Shown here one piece after another: positions 15,757-23,081 of a stretch of DNA of 26,879 nucleotides; positions within the stretch are counted from its first letter, which is position 1, and each line of letters begins with the position of its first letter. Made by a program: the position numbers and the translations under genes. Origin of the DNA: Rhodospirillales bacterium (GTDB lineage: Bacteria > Pseudomonadota > Alphaproteobacteria > MPNO01 > UBA2964); NCBI GenBank assembly GCA_002727395.1, contig PBWY01000083.1, positions 1 through 26,879 on the forward strand, read 5' to 3'. Under the pieces are notes generated by a model, which did no database searches, was not told where the DNA came from, and saw only the letters and a list, made by a program, of their open reading frames with translations.

Positions 15757-17031
15757 ATGAATACAACTCCACCTAATAAAGCATTTCAGACTGATATAGA
15801 ACGTCGTCTGTTTGTAACTGTCTTAATTCCATTTGGAATTGGATATTTTCTCTCTTATTTCTTTAGGACAGTAAATGTTGTAATTGCTTCCGATTTAGCC
15901 ATTGATCTGCAGCTTACTGCAGCTGATTTAGGGTTTCTTACAAGTATTTACTTTATTTTATTTGCTGCTTTTCAAACGCCCTTAGGAGTAATTTTGGATC
16001 GGTATGGTCCCCGTAGAGTTCAAATAATCCTATTAATCATAGCAGCTTTAGGTAGTTTTCTTTTTGCAATTAGTAATTCCATTTTCGCGCTTATAACAGC
16101 GAGAAGTCTTATTGGTTTGGGTGTTTCAGGTTGTCTGATGGCAGCTTTAAAGGCTAATGCGCAATGGTTCCCTATTAATAGGCTTCCGTTTGTTAACGCT
16201 TGCACCATGACATTTGGTACATTCGGGGCTTTAACCGCAACTATTCCGGTGGAGTTAATGGCCGATCTTTTTGGTTGGCGTATGATTTTCTTAATCCTCA
16301 GTGGATTCACTATTTTCTTAGTCTTACTGACAGCATTCGTTATTCCCGATCAAAAATATACTTTTAATGGAAAAAATAATATTGATTATAACTTCAGTGA
16401 CCAATTTCGTGATTTGATTGCTATTTATAGGGATCGATTTTTTTGGCAAATAGCAGTAATTACACTAATTCATGGAGGTGTATTTCTTTCTTATCAGGCT
16501 CTCTGGATGGGGCCCTGGCTTGCTGATGTGGCTGGACAAACAAGAGGTGAAGTGGCTACCTCGATGTTGATATTTAATATTGGGATGCTGGTCGGGGTTA
16601 TGAGTATGGGCGTCATTGCCGATAAATTACAACACTTGGGAATAGGGCTAATTTCTGTTGTAAGAGCAGGTGTCATGCTATCGCTTCTATTTCAAATTAT
16701 GATAGCAGCAGAGTTTACCTCCCTATCATTATATTTATGCGCAGGTTTTGGTTTTTTTGGGTCATCGACATTGTTGGTTTATGCGTTACTTTCTCAAACT
16801 TTTCCCAGTCACATGGTTGGTAAAGTTAATACTGCGCAAAACATGTTAATTTTTATTAGTGCATTTATTCTCCAATGGGGCATTGGTGTATTAATAGGCC
16901 TATGGCCTCCTCTTGGAGATGGAACCTATGATCCGGTTGGACATCAAGTCGCTCTTATAAGTGTTATTTTATTGGAGATTTTAGGGTTAATTTGGTTACT
17001 TTTTCCGGTAAGACGTAGCAGCGTTATATAA
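15757..17031 (+). CDS. Major facilitator superfamily transporter
   Basis: A 424-aa inner-membrane secondary transporter with about 12 hydrophobic segments. MFS motif A appears between TM2 and TM3 as GVILDRYGPRRV, and a long cytoplasmic loop in the middle (about 200-225, Asn/Asp/Lys-rich) separates the two six-helix halves. The substrate cannot be assigned; the general look is of anion or organic-acid type MFS permeases. AGAGGGA at 15741-15747 precedes the ATG by 9 nt. It is divergent from the amidase operon and upstream of the NUDIX gene, so it may import the compound that the amidase processes (inference). Confidence 0.9.
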   Translation: MNTTPPNKAFQTDIERRLFVTVLIPFGIGYFLSYFFRTVNVVIASDLAIDLQLTAADLGFLTSIYFILFAAFQTPLGVILDRYGPRRVQIILLIIAALGSFLFAISNSIFALITARSLIGLGVSGCLMAALKANAQWFPINRLPFVNACTMTFGTFGALTATIPVELMADLFGWRMIFLILSGFTIFLVLLTAFVIPDQKYTFNGKNNIDYNFSDQFRDLIAIYRDRFFWQIAVITLIHGGVFLSYQALWMGPWLADVAGQTRGEVATSMLIFNIGMLVGVMSMGVIADKLQHLGIGLISVVRAGVMLSLLFQIMIAAEFTSLSLYLCAGFGFFGSSTLLVYALLSQTFPSHMVGKVNTAQNMLIFISAFILQWGIGVLIGLWPPLGDGTYDPVGHQVALISVILLEILGLIWLLFPVRRSSVI

Positions 17032-17055
17032 GATTAGGTGTTTGGGTGGTTATTA

Positions 17056-17535
17056 ATGAACGAACATGCAAGAGCTTATCCCGGTAGACCATTCGTTGGT
17101 GTCGGCGTTGTTGTTTTTCGTCAAAGTGACGTGTTGTTGACGAAACGAGGTAAGCAACCAAGGTTGAATAGCTGGAGTATTCCTGGCGGTGCGCAAGAAA
17201 TCGGTGAAACAATCGAAGAAGCGGCATGTCGAGAAGTGTTGGAGGAAACAAATGTACGGATTAAAAATTTAGGCCTAATAGATGTAATAAACAGTATTAA
17301 TCATGATGATAACAACAGGGTGAAATTTCATTATACTTTGGTAGATTTTGTTGCCAATTGGAAAAGTGGCGAGATTGTAGCTGGCGATGATGCAGCTGAC
17401 GCACGCTGGGTTTCTCTTTCAGAGCTTGCGGATTATAAACTTAGACCCCTGACTCTCAATGTAATTCGATCTGCAAATAAGTTTAGGAAATCTAGTTCGT
17501 TTGAGTTAAGAGAGCGCTCTAATACCATACTCTGA
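17056..17535 (+). CDS. NUDIX hydrolase
   Basis: A 159-aa pyrophosphohydrolase of the NUDIX family. The NUDIX box spans residues 45-67: G-x5-E, then x7, then REVLEE, followed by TNV where T-G-V would be usual, so the last conserved Gly is Asn66. The metal-binding Glu cluster is intact, so activity is plausible. The substrate is unknown; ADP-ribose- or NADH-type substrates fit the general shape. ATG 17056 is preferred because GGGTGG lies 6 nt upstream; a GTG at 17038 would add six residues. It starts 24 nt after the MFS stop and is probably co-transcribed with it. Confidence 0.9.
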   Translation: MNEHARAYPGRPFVGVGVVVFRQSDVLLTKRGKQPRLNSWSIPGGAQEIGETIEEAACREVLEETNVRIKNLGLIDVINSINHDDNNRVKFHYTLVDFVANWKSGEIVAGDDAADARWVSLSELADYKLRPLTLNVIRSANKFRKSSSFELRERSNTIL

Positions 17536-17616
17536 ATTTAGACTTGTAAAAGATCCAATATTGGTAGGGACCATTGTAACTTATTTAAAAACTTTTCTAC
17601 GGAAGAAGGTGTGTCA

Positions 17617-19059
17617 ATGTTAAAGTCTGGAAAAGAATACCTCGAAGGATTACGTGATGGTCGCCGAGTGTACCTAGGTAATGAGTTGGTCGAGGATATC
17701 ACTACTCATGAAGCATTCCGTAATGCCGCAAATTCATTTTCACTGATTTATGACATGAAAGCAGCACCAGAACATAGGGATGTCATGTCTTATGAGCATA
17801 ATGGTAATCAATATAGTTCATATTTCCTAATGCCGAAAACCGATCAAGATTTAAAAAAGAGGATGGAGACCCATCGTCGAATAGCCGAGTGGTCTCATGG
17901 TTTGTTAGGGCGGTCACCGGATCATGTGGCTAGCTTTGTCACAGGTCTTGCTATGAAACCTGAGATGTTTGAAGAAATTGGGAAAGGCTACGGGAGCAAT
18001 ATAATAAAATATTATGAGCATATGCGTGATAATGATATTTTTGCATGTTACACGGTCTTGCCGCCACAGGGAGCACGAAAACCGGAACTTTATGAACGGG
18101 AGGGAATGACGGTTCCAACGCTGCGTGTATCTGATGAAGATGATAGCGGCGTTACGCTTAATGGAATGAAGATGCTGGGAACATCTGCGATTTTCAGTAA
18201 TGAGACTTGGGTTGGTAACCTGCTTCCGTTAGGAGCAAACCAAGAAAAAGAATCCATTACCTGTGCTGTGCCATTAAATGAAACAGGGGTTTCAATTTGG
18301 TCACGAAAGTCTCTAGAAAAGTACGCTGTCACAGAGTTTGATAATCCACTTTCTTGGCGCTTTGATGAATCGGATGCAATGGTTGTATTCGAGAATGTTA
18401 AAGTGCCGTGGGAAAAAGTTTTTGTTCATGATAATCCAGAGATGTCCCGAGGTATTTATGTTAAGTCCCCATCGCATTCCATGGGTAATCACCAATCCAA
18501 TATAAGATTTCTTGAAAAATTGAAACTAATCGTCGGTATAGCGCATAAAATTGTTGAGGCTAACGGTGTGGGGCATATACCAGCTGTTCAAGGCATTTTA
18601 GGTGAGTTAGCAGCTCAACAGGCAGCACTGGAGGCAATGATAAAAGGACAGCTGAATGAACCTGAAAGTTTAGTTGATGGTTATATAAACATTAATCGGC
18701 GGTACATGTATGCAGCGTTGCATTGGTGTACTACCAACTATTCAAGGATTTGCGATGTTATTCGCGATTTAATGGGGGGTGGGCCGTTTCAAATGCCCGC
18801 AGATATTTCAGTTATAGAGAACTCAGAGATGAAAAATACTTTCGAAAAGTACTGGTCTGTTCCCGGGCAAAGCGCAATCGATAGAATGAAACTTTATAAA
18901 CTAGCATGGGATTTAATAGGATCCGAGTTTGCTGGACGCCATTTGCAATATGAGAGGTTTTATGCCGGTCCAAGTTTTGTTGTGACTAATTATAGTTATC
19001 TTAATGCACCTTGGGATACCTTTGGCGGTCTAGTGGATGATATACTTGATAGTTATTAA
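17617..19059 (+). CDS. HpaB-family FADH2-dependent monooxygenase
   Basis: A 480-aa protein of the 4-hydroxyphenylacetate 3-hydroxylase large-component family, whose members use FADH2 from a separate reductase to hydroxylate phenols and related rings. The N-terminal domain (SGKEYLEGLRDGR, then GRSPDH), beta-barrel middle (MLGTSAIFSNE) and C-terminal helical domain (LMGGGPFQMP, then WDLIGSEFAGRHLQYERFY) are all present. Compared from memory with the Thermus HpaB structure, Arg100 is kept (Arg99), but Tyr104 aligns with His103 and His142 with Tyr145, so the substrate is probably not 4-hydroxyphenylacetate. No HpaC-like reductase is nearby. ATG 17617 is preferred, with AAGG 7 nt upstream; a GTG at 17611 has no proper spacing. 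Confidence 0.88.
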   Translation: MLKSGKEYLEGLRDGRRVYLGNELVEDITTHEAFRNAANSFSLIYDMKAAPEHRDVMSYEHNGNQYSSYFLMPKTDQDLKKRMETHRRIAEWSHGLLGRSPDHVASFVTGLAMKPEMFEEIGKGYGSNIIKYYEHMRDNDIFACYTVLPPQGARKPELYEREGMTVPTLRVSDEDDSGVTLNGMKMLGTSAIFSNETWVGNLLPLGANQEKESITCAVPLNETGVSIWSRKSLEKYAVTEFDNPLSWRFDESDAMVVFENVKVPWEKVFVHDNPEMSRGIYVKSPSHSMGNHQSNIRFLEKLKLIVGIAHKIVEANGVGHIPAVQGILGELAAQQAALEAMIKGQLNEPESLVDGYININRRYMYAALHWCTTNYSRICDVIRDLMGGGPFQMPADISVIENSEMKNTFEKYWSVPGQSAIDRMKLYKLAWDLIGSEFAGRHLQYERFYAGPSFVVTNYSYLNAPWDTFGGLVDDILDSY

Positions 19060-19085
19060 AAAATACCCTCGAAAGACAAATACTT

Positions 19086-20135
19086 ATGAGTGCTCCGATT
19101 AAATATGTAGATGTTTGGGATACCAAAAATTACGATTTAATTATTGACGTACGATCGCCTAGCGAATTCAGAGAAGATCATATTCCTGAGGCCATAAGCT
19201 TACCGGTATTATCCGATGAAGAGCGTCAAATTATAGGGACAAGGCATAATAACCTTTCGCCTTTCGAAGCGCGCAAGTTAGGTGCGGCCTTTGTGGCTCG
19301 AAACATATCTAATCACATTCAGAATACCCTAGAAAACATGGGTCGAGACTTTAGGCCCCTAGTCTATTGTTGGAGGGGGGGGCAGAGGTCCAAATCATTT
19401 GCCCTTGTTTGTAGTGAAATAGGTTGGCGCACATTTGTTTTAAAAGGTGGTTATAAAGCCTATCGCCGATCGGTTATTAGTAAAACTGAGAAATTAGTTA
19501 AGGATTTTTCCTACATTGTAGTTGCCGGTCGTACGGGTAACAGAAAAACAGATATTTTACTCGGCCTGGAAGAATATGGAGCACAGGTCTTAGATCTAGA
19601 AAAGCTCGCGTCTCATCGAGGGTCTTTATTAGGGAAGTTGGAAAAAATTGAACAACCGAGTCAGAAAAGATTTGAGACTCTTATTATGGATAGGCTTAGA
19701 CATTTTGAACCCCACAAACCTGTATTTTTAGAATCGGAAAGTCAGAAGATTGGTCAACGACAGATACCAATTGTGCTTTGGAAATTTATAAAAACCTCAC
19801 CTCAAATAACCATAAAAGCGCCGCGTAACTGTCGTGCATATTATCTATCTAAAAAGTATAAACACCTTACCAAGGATAAAGAGCGATTAGAAAAATTAAT
19901 AGAAAAAATTCCAGGCCGGGACGATCAAAATCGCACTCGACATTGGCGTTTCCTAATTAAAAATTCTTTATGGAAAGAACTTTCTTATGATTTGTTGAAG
20001 TTTCATTATGATCCTGCCTACGATAAAAGTTTAAATAACAATAATAGGAAGACAATTTTTGAATATAATCATCAAGATATAAGTGATGCGGTTCTTTCAG
20101 CAACTATCGATGACATAAATTCTAAATATCGATAA
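19086..20135 (+). CDS. selU: tRNA 2-selenouridine synthase SelU (MnmH)
   Basis: Converts 2-thiouridine at wobble position 34 of tRNA-Lys/Glu/Gln to 2-selenouridine through a geranylated intermediate, using selenophosphate. The 349-aa protein has an N-terminal rhodanese domain with Cys95 in YCWRGGQRS and a C-terminal P-loop domain. Family-specific segments LDLEKLASHRGS, QPSQKRFE and FLESESQKIG are clear, as is the terminal HYDPAY. The P-loop reads GRTGNRKT (148-155) instead of the usual GxTGxGKT: the Gly before the Lys is Arg153. This may weaken nucleotide binding. The last ~100 residues are Lys/Asn-rich. selD is not nearby. It converges on tRNA-Thr. Confidence 0.93.
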   Translation: MSAPIKYVDVWDTKNYDLIIDVRSPSEFREDHIPEAISLPVLSDEERQIIGTRHNNLSPFEARKLGAAFVARNISNHIQNTLENMGRDFRPLVYCWRGGQRSKSFALVCSEIGWRTFVLKGGYKAYRRSVISKTEKLVKDFSYIVVAGRTGNRKTDILLGLEEYGAQVLDLEKLASHRGSLLGKLEKIEQPSQKRFETLIMDRLRHFEPHKPVFLESESQKIGQRQIPIVLWKFIKTSPQITIKAPRNCRAYYLSKKYKHLTKDKERLEKLIEKIPGRDDQNRTRHWRFLIKNSLWKELSYDLLKFHYDPAYDKSLNNNNRKTIFEYNHQDISDAVLSATIDDINSKYR

Positions 20136-20205
20136 TTGAAACTCCTCTTATTAATAGGTTTAAATTTTTTAAAACTTTGAAAATGCTCGTATTCATAGAA
20201 CAGTA

Positions 20206-20280
20206 TGGTGCCGCCGGTGAGATTCGAACTCACGACTTCTCCCTTACCAAGGGAGTACTCTACCCCTGAGTTACGGCGGC
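20206..20280 (-). tRNA. tRNA-Thr (anticodon GGU)
   Basis: The complement folds into a complete 75-nt cloverleaf with an encoded CCA end (20206-20208 on the plus strand read TGG/T). The acceptor stem is GCCGCCG with CGGCGGC, the D stem ACTC/GAGT, the anticodon stem CTCCC/GGGAG with loop TTGGTAA, and the T stem GTGAG/CTCAC with loop TTCGAAT. Anticodon GGT reads ACC/ACU Thr codons. It converges on selU, 70 nt away; an AT-only near-palindrome at 20158-20175 lies in that gap. No strong promoter is visible upstream, only a TGGACA-like -35 near 20318-20323. Confidence 0.97.
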
Positions 20281-20423
20281 TTCTAAGTGTGAGGGGCTTA
20301 CAATGCCATGACAGGCATGTCCATGCAATAAAACAACAAAGTTAATAACTAATGTGATAATATTTATTTAAATGTGGCTTAACGAATTGATGTATTTGAA
20401 TTGAGGATAAGAAAATCAAAAAA

Positions 20424-20555
20424 ATGAGCAAGTCGGTTTCTACTCAAAAATATGATGAGAAAAGTCGAAGGCGTTCTGCAGCATTACGAACTAACTTACT
20501 TCGTCGAAAAAAACAAAAGCGTGAAAGAAAGGAGTTTGAAAACATCGATAATTAA
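20424..20555 (+). CDS. Small basic protein ahead of murA (43 aa)
   Basis: ATG 20424 to TAA 20555 encodes 43 residues with a highly basic core (SRRRSAALRTNLLRRKKQ, then KRERKE) and a short acidic end. Predicted as one amphipathic, positively charged helix, it could bind RNA or ribosomes. I recall similar short proteins with an R-x-x-LR-x-NL-x-RRK core in alphaproteobacteria near murA, but cannot verify this. GAGGA at 20403-20407 is the only Shine-Dalgarno-like site, 16 nt from the ATG, longer than usual. An in-frame TGA at 20397-20399 excludes an upstream start. murA begins 108 nt downstream. No function is known. Confidence 0.6.
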   Translation: MSKSVSTQKYDEKSRRRSAALRTNLLRRKKQKRERKEFENIDN

Positions 20556-20663
20556 AAATCGGGATGTGAGTAAATGTTTTGTCGATTTTAAAGTCTACTA
20601 TTCTCTAAGTCTTTTTGTTAAACCCATTCCAATGAGTTTTAAAATTAAGGGATCCACCTCAGT

Positions 20664-21947
20664 ATGGATAAAATTCTAATAAAAGGCGGCAGTCCTCTCT
20701 TTGGATGTATCCAAATAAGTGGGGCAAAAAATGCGGCGTTACCGCTTATGGCAGCTAGTCTATTAACAGATGCCCCAATTGTTCTGCATAATTTACCGCA
20801 TCTAGCTGATATTAGTACTATGGCTAACCTTTTAACCCATCATGGTGTTAACATTAGTATGACGGGTGAGGCGGGAGATGGCGGTCATACCGGAAGGGCT
20901 CTTAAACTTAAAGCTTCGAAAATTAAAAATACAACGGCTCCATATGAATTGGTTCGTCGGATGAGGGCTTCAATACTTGTTTTAGGGCCATTGTTGGCTA
21001 GAACGGGAGAGGCACGGGTTTCTTTACCGGGAGGTTGCGCTATAGGTGCCCGTCCCGTTGACCTTCATCTTAAGGGTTTAAGCCAACTGGGTGTAAAAAT
21101 TCAAATGGAAGAGGGCTATGTTACTGCTTCAGCGCCGCATGGTTTAAAAGGGACAAAATTTACTTTTCCTATAGTTTCTGTAGGAGCTACTGAAAATCTA
21201 CTTATGGCTGCTTGTCTGGCTAATGGAGAAACAGTCTTGACCAATGTTGCTCGCGAGCCCGAAGTCGGTGATCTAGCAGAATGTCTAATTAAGATGGGCG
21301 CTAAAATTAATGGGATAGGCACCGATACTTTGGTTATACAAGGTCAGAGGACACTATCTGGAACGGAACATATCGTTGTTCCCGATCGCATAGAAGCCGG
21401 AACTTATGCGATGGCTGCAGCGTTAACCGGAGGCGATATAATTTTAAAAGGTCCCAGAATGGAATTACTTCAGGCTGTGTTGGATAAACTTGGTGAAGCG
21501 GGTGTTTCTGTTCAAAAAACTGAAGGTGGTATCCAAGTCAAACGTAATGGGAAACTTAAAGGTGTGGATGTAATGACAGAACCATTTCCGGGCTTTCCAA
21601 CGGACCTACAAGCGCAGATGACAGCTTTAATGAGTATTGCGGAAGGGGCTGCGATGATCACCGAATCGATTTTTGAAAATCGTTTTATGCATATTCCTGA
21701 ACTTGCTCGTATGGGAGCTAATGTAACTGTGCATGGTGCATCATCACTAGTCCGAGGTGTTGGAGAGTTGATTGGAGCACCCGTGATGGCAACTGATTTG
21801 AGGGCGTCAGCTTCGTTGGTTTTAGCGGGCCTTGTGGCTAAAGGCGAAACAACGGTTAATCGCGTTTACCATATTGATAGTGGTTACGAAAGAATTGAAG
21901 AAAAGCTTGCTGCCTGTGGAGCAAATATTGAGAGGCTTGATGTATGA
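20664..21947 (+). CDS. murA: UDP-N-acetylglucosamine 1-carboxyvinyltransferase
   Basis: First committed step of peptidoglycan precursor synthesis: transfers enolpyruvate from PEP to UDP-GlcNAc. The 427-aa length is typical. Lys22/Asn23 lie in ISGAKNAALPLMAA, and the catalytic, fosfomycin-reactive Cys125 in LPGGCAIGARPVDLHL, so intrinsic target-based fosfomycin resistance (Cys to Asp) is not present. The C-terminal half shows PDRIEAGTYAMAAA and FPTDLQAQ. Its TGA overlaps the next ATG (ATGA, 4 nt). Confidence 0.98.
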   Translation: MDKILIKGGSPLFGCIQISGAKNAALPLMAASLLTDAPIVLHNLPHLADISTMANLLTHHGVNISMTGEAGDGGHTGRALKLKASKIKNTTAPYELVRRMRASILVLGPLLARTGEARVSLPGGCAIGARPVDLHLKGLSQLGVKIQMEEGYVTASAPHGLKGTKFTFPIVSVGATENLLMAACLANGETVLTNVAREPEVGDLAECLIKMGAKINGIGTDTLVIQGQRTLSGTEHIVVPDRIEAGTYAMAAALTGGDIILKGPRMELLQAVLDKLGEAGVSVQKTEGGIQVKRNGKLKGVDVMTEPFPGFPTDLQAQMTALMSIAEGAAMITESIFENRFMHIPELARMGANVTVHGASSLVRGVGELIGAPVMATDLRASASLVLAGLVAKGETTVNRVYHIDSGYERIEEKLAACGANIERLDV

Positions 21948-22390
21948 CCAAAGGTCAACTCTTGAAATTGAGAGCTAATGACAAAGAAGACCTGTCTGTT
22001 ATCTCCACCGTTTTGCAGGATTCTCTGATTGCTGTAAATGAAATGCTTTTCTTAAAAAAGGAATCCCGCTTCGCATTTGTCGCAAATCGGTTTCGATGGG
22101 AAGATAATAGAGAAAAAAAACCAGAGGGTATTCTAGGTTATGAGCGGGTTCACTGTGGGATTTGTTTTGACACAGTTACTGCCGTGCGGCAGAAGGGATT
22201 AGACCAATACAGAAAATCTCAAATAATCTCGCTTCTTTCTATCGTGGCAGAAGAAAAAATTATCGACATGTCTTTTTCTGCAGGTATTGAAGTGAGACTA
22301 GAGATAGATGAAATTTTATGTCATTTGCAGGACTTGGATTCACCGTGGTCAACAAAATGGCGACCTGAACATAGACTCGAGAAAGGATAA
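21944..22390 (+). CDS. DUF2948 family protein
   Basis: A 148-aa soluble protein of unknown function matching DUF2948, a family I know mainly from alphaproteobacteria and usually found right after murA. Typical elements are LLKLRANDKEDLSVISTVLQD near the N-terminus, the FVANRFRWE segment, YERVHCGICFD, and a C-terminal region with RLEIDEILCHLQDLDSPW. No catalytic motif is evident. Its start overlaps the murA stop by 4 nt, so it is probably translated with murA. hisG follows after a gap of about 16 nt or more. Confidence 0.9.
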   Translation: MTKGQLLKLRANDKEDLSVISTVLQDSLIAVNEMLFLKKESRFAFVANRFRWEDNREKKPEGILGYERVHCGICFDTVTAVRQKGLDQYRKSQIISLLSIVAEEKIIDMSFSAGIEVRLEIDEILCHLQDLDSPWSTKWRPEHRLEKG

Positions 22391-22406
22391 CAGAGCTTAA
22401 AATGCT

Positions 22407-23081
22407 GTGTTATGTAGATTGTTAGAAGAAAAATTAAAACTTATACTTGCCCTTCCTAAGGGCAGGATTTTAAATGAAGCGCTGCCGTTATTGGAGAGGG
22501 CAGGCGTAAAACCTGAAAGTAGTTTTCATGATAATGGAGACCGTCGTTTAATATTTCAAACAAATGTAAGTGGGCTAAATATCATACGCGTGCGAAGCTT
22601 TGATGTAGCTACTTTTGTTGCGTTTGGAGCAGCTCATATAGGAGTCGCTGGCAGCGATGTTCTTATGGAGTTTGATTATCCAGAAAATTATTCTCCTCTA
22701 GATCTAAAAATTGGCAAATGTAGAATGATGGTTGCGCAGCCATTAGAATTGAAAGAAGACGATGACCCAGCGCGTTGGAGCCATGTTTCCGTAGCTACAA
22801 AATATCCGGAAGTTACCAAGCAGCATTTTGCCGCTAGGGGGGTCCAGGCAGAATGTATTAAATTGAATGGGGCGATGGAGCTTGCACCTAAGCTTGGGCT
22901 GGCGAGACGAATTGTTGACCTAGTCGATACAGGTAAGACTCTGAAAGAGAATGGGTTGGTTGAAGTCGAACATATAGCGGACGTTAGTTCACGCTTAGTA
23001 GTCAATCGCGCTGCGCTTAAAACAAAACCGGAACTACTCGGAAAATGGGTTGAGAGGATAAGGGAAGCCGTAAATGGTTAA
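22407..23081 (+). CDS. hisG: ATP phosphoribosyltransferase, short (HisZ-dependent) form
   Basis: First step of histidine synthesis, joining ATP and PRPP. At about 220 aa it is the short form, lacking the C-terminal regulatory domain and needing HisZ, which is not in this window. Motifs include LALPKGRILNEALPLLERAG, the FDVATFVAFGAAHIGVAGSDVL segment and the PRPP-binding LARRIVDLVDTGKTLKENGL. The start is uncertain: there is no in-frame ATG. Candidates are GTG 22407 and TTG 22419, neither with a good Shine-Dalgarno. An out-of-frame ATG at 22402 opens a 7-codon frame ending at 22425. hisD overlaps the 3' end by 8 nt. Confidence 0.95.
   Translation: MLCRLLEEKLKLILALPKGRILNEALPLLERAGVKPESSFHDNGDRRLIFQTNVSGLNIIRVRSFDVATFVAFGAAHIGVAGSDVLMEFDYPENYSPLDLKIGKCRMMVAQPLELKEDDDPARWSHVSVATKYPEVTKQHFAARGVQAECIKLNGAMELAPKLGLARRIVDLVDTGKTLKENGLVEVEHIADVSSRLVVNRAALKTKPELLGKWVERIREAVNG

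Noticed and set aside
17555..17564. Perfect palindrome CCAATATTGG upstream of the HpaB-family gene
   Set aside because: A 10-bp palindrome is expected many times by chance in a window this size, and no promoter boxes frame it.
20158..20175. AT-only near-palindrome between selU and tRNA-Thr as a terminator
   Set aside because: It is made only of A/T apart from the end bases and imperfect; stability would be too low to call a terminator.
20281..20345. Promoter for tRNA-Thr on the minus strand
   Set aside because: A TGGACA-like -35 exists (20318-20323), but the only partner, TGTAAG, is at 15-nt spacing; too weak to annotate.
20452..20679. 75-codon open frame overlapping the start of murA
   Set aside because: It lies out of frame with the 43-aa basic protein and runs into murA; its sequence has no recognisable pattern and no Shine-Dalgarno.
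20664..21947. Fosfomycin-resistant MurA variant
   Set aside because: The active-site Cys is present (Cys125 in GGCAIGARP), so the known Cys-to-Asp change is absent.
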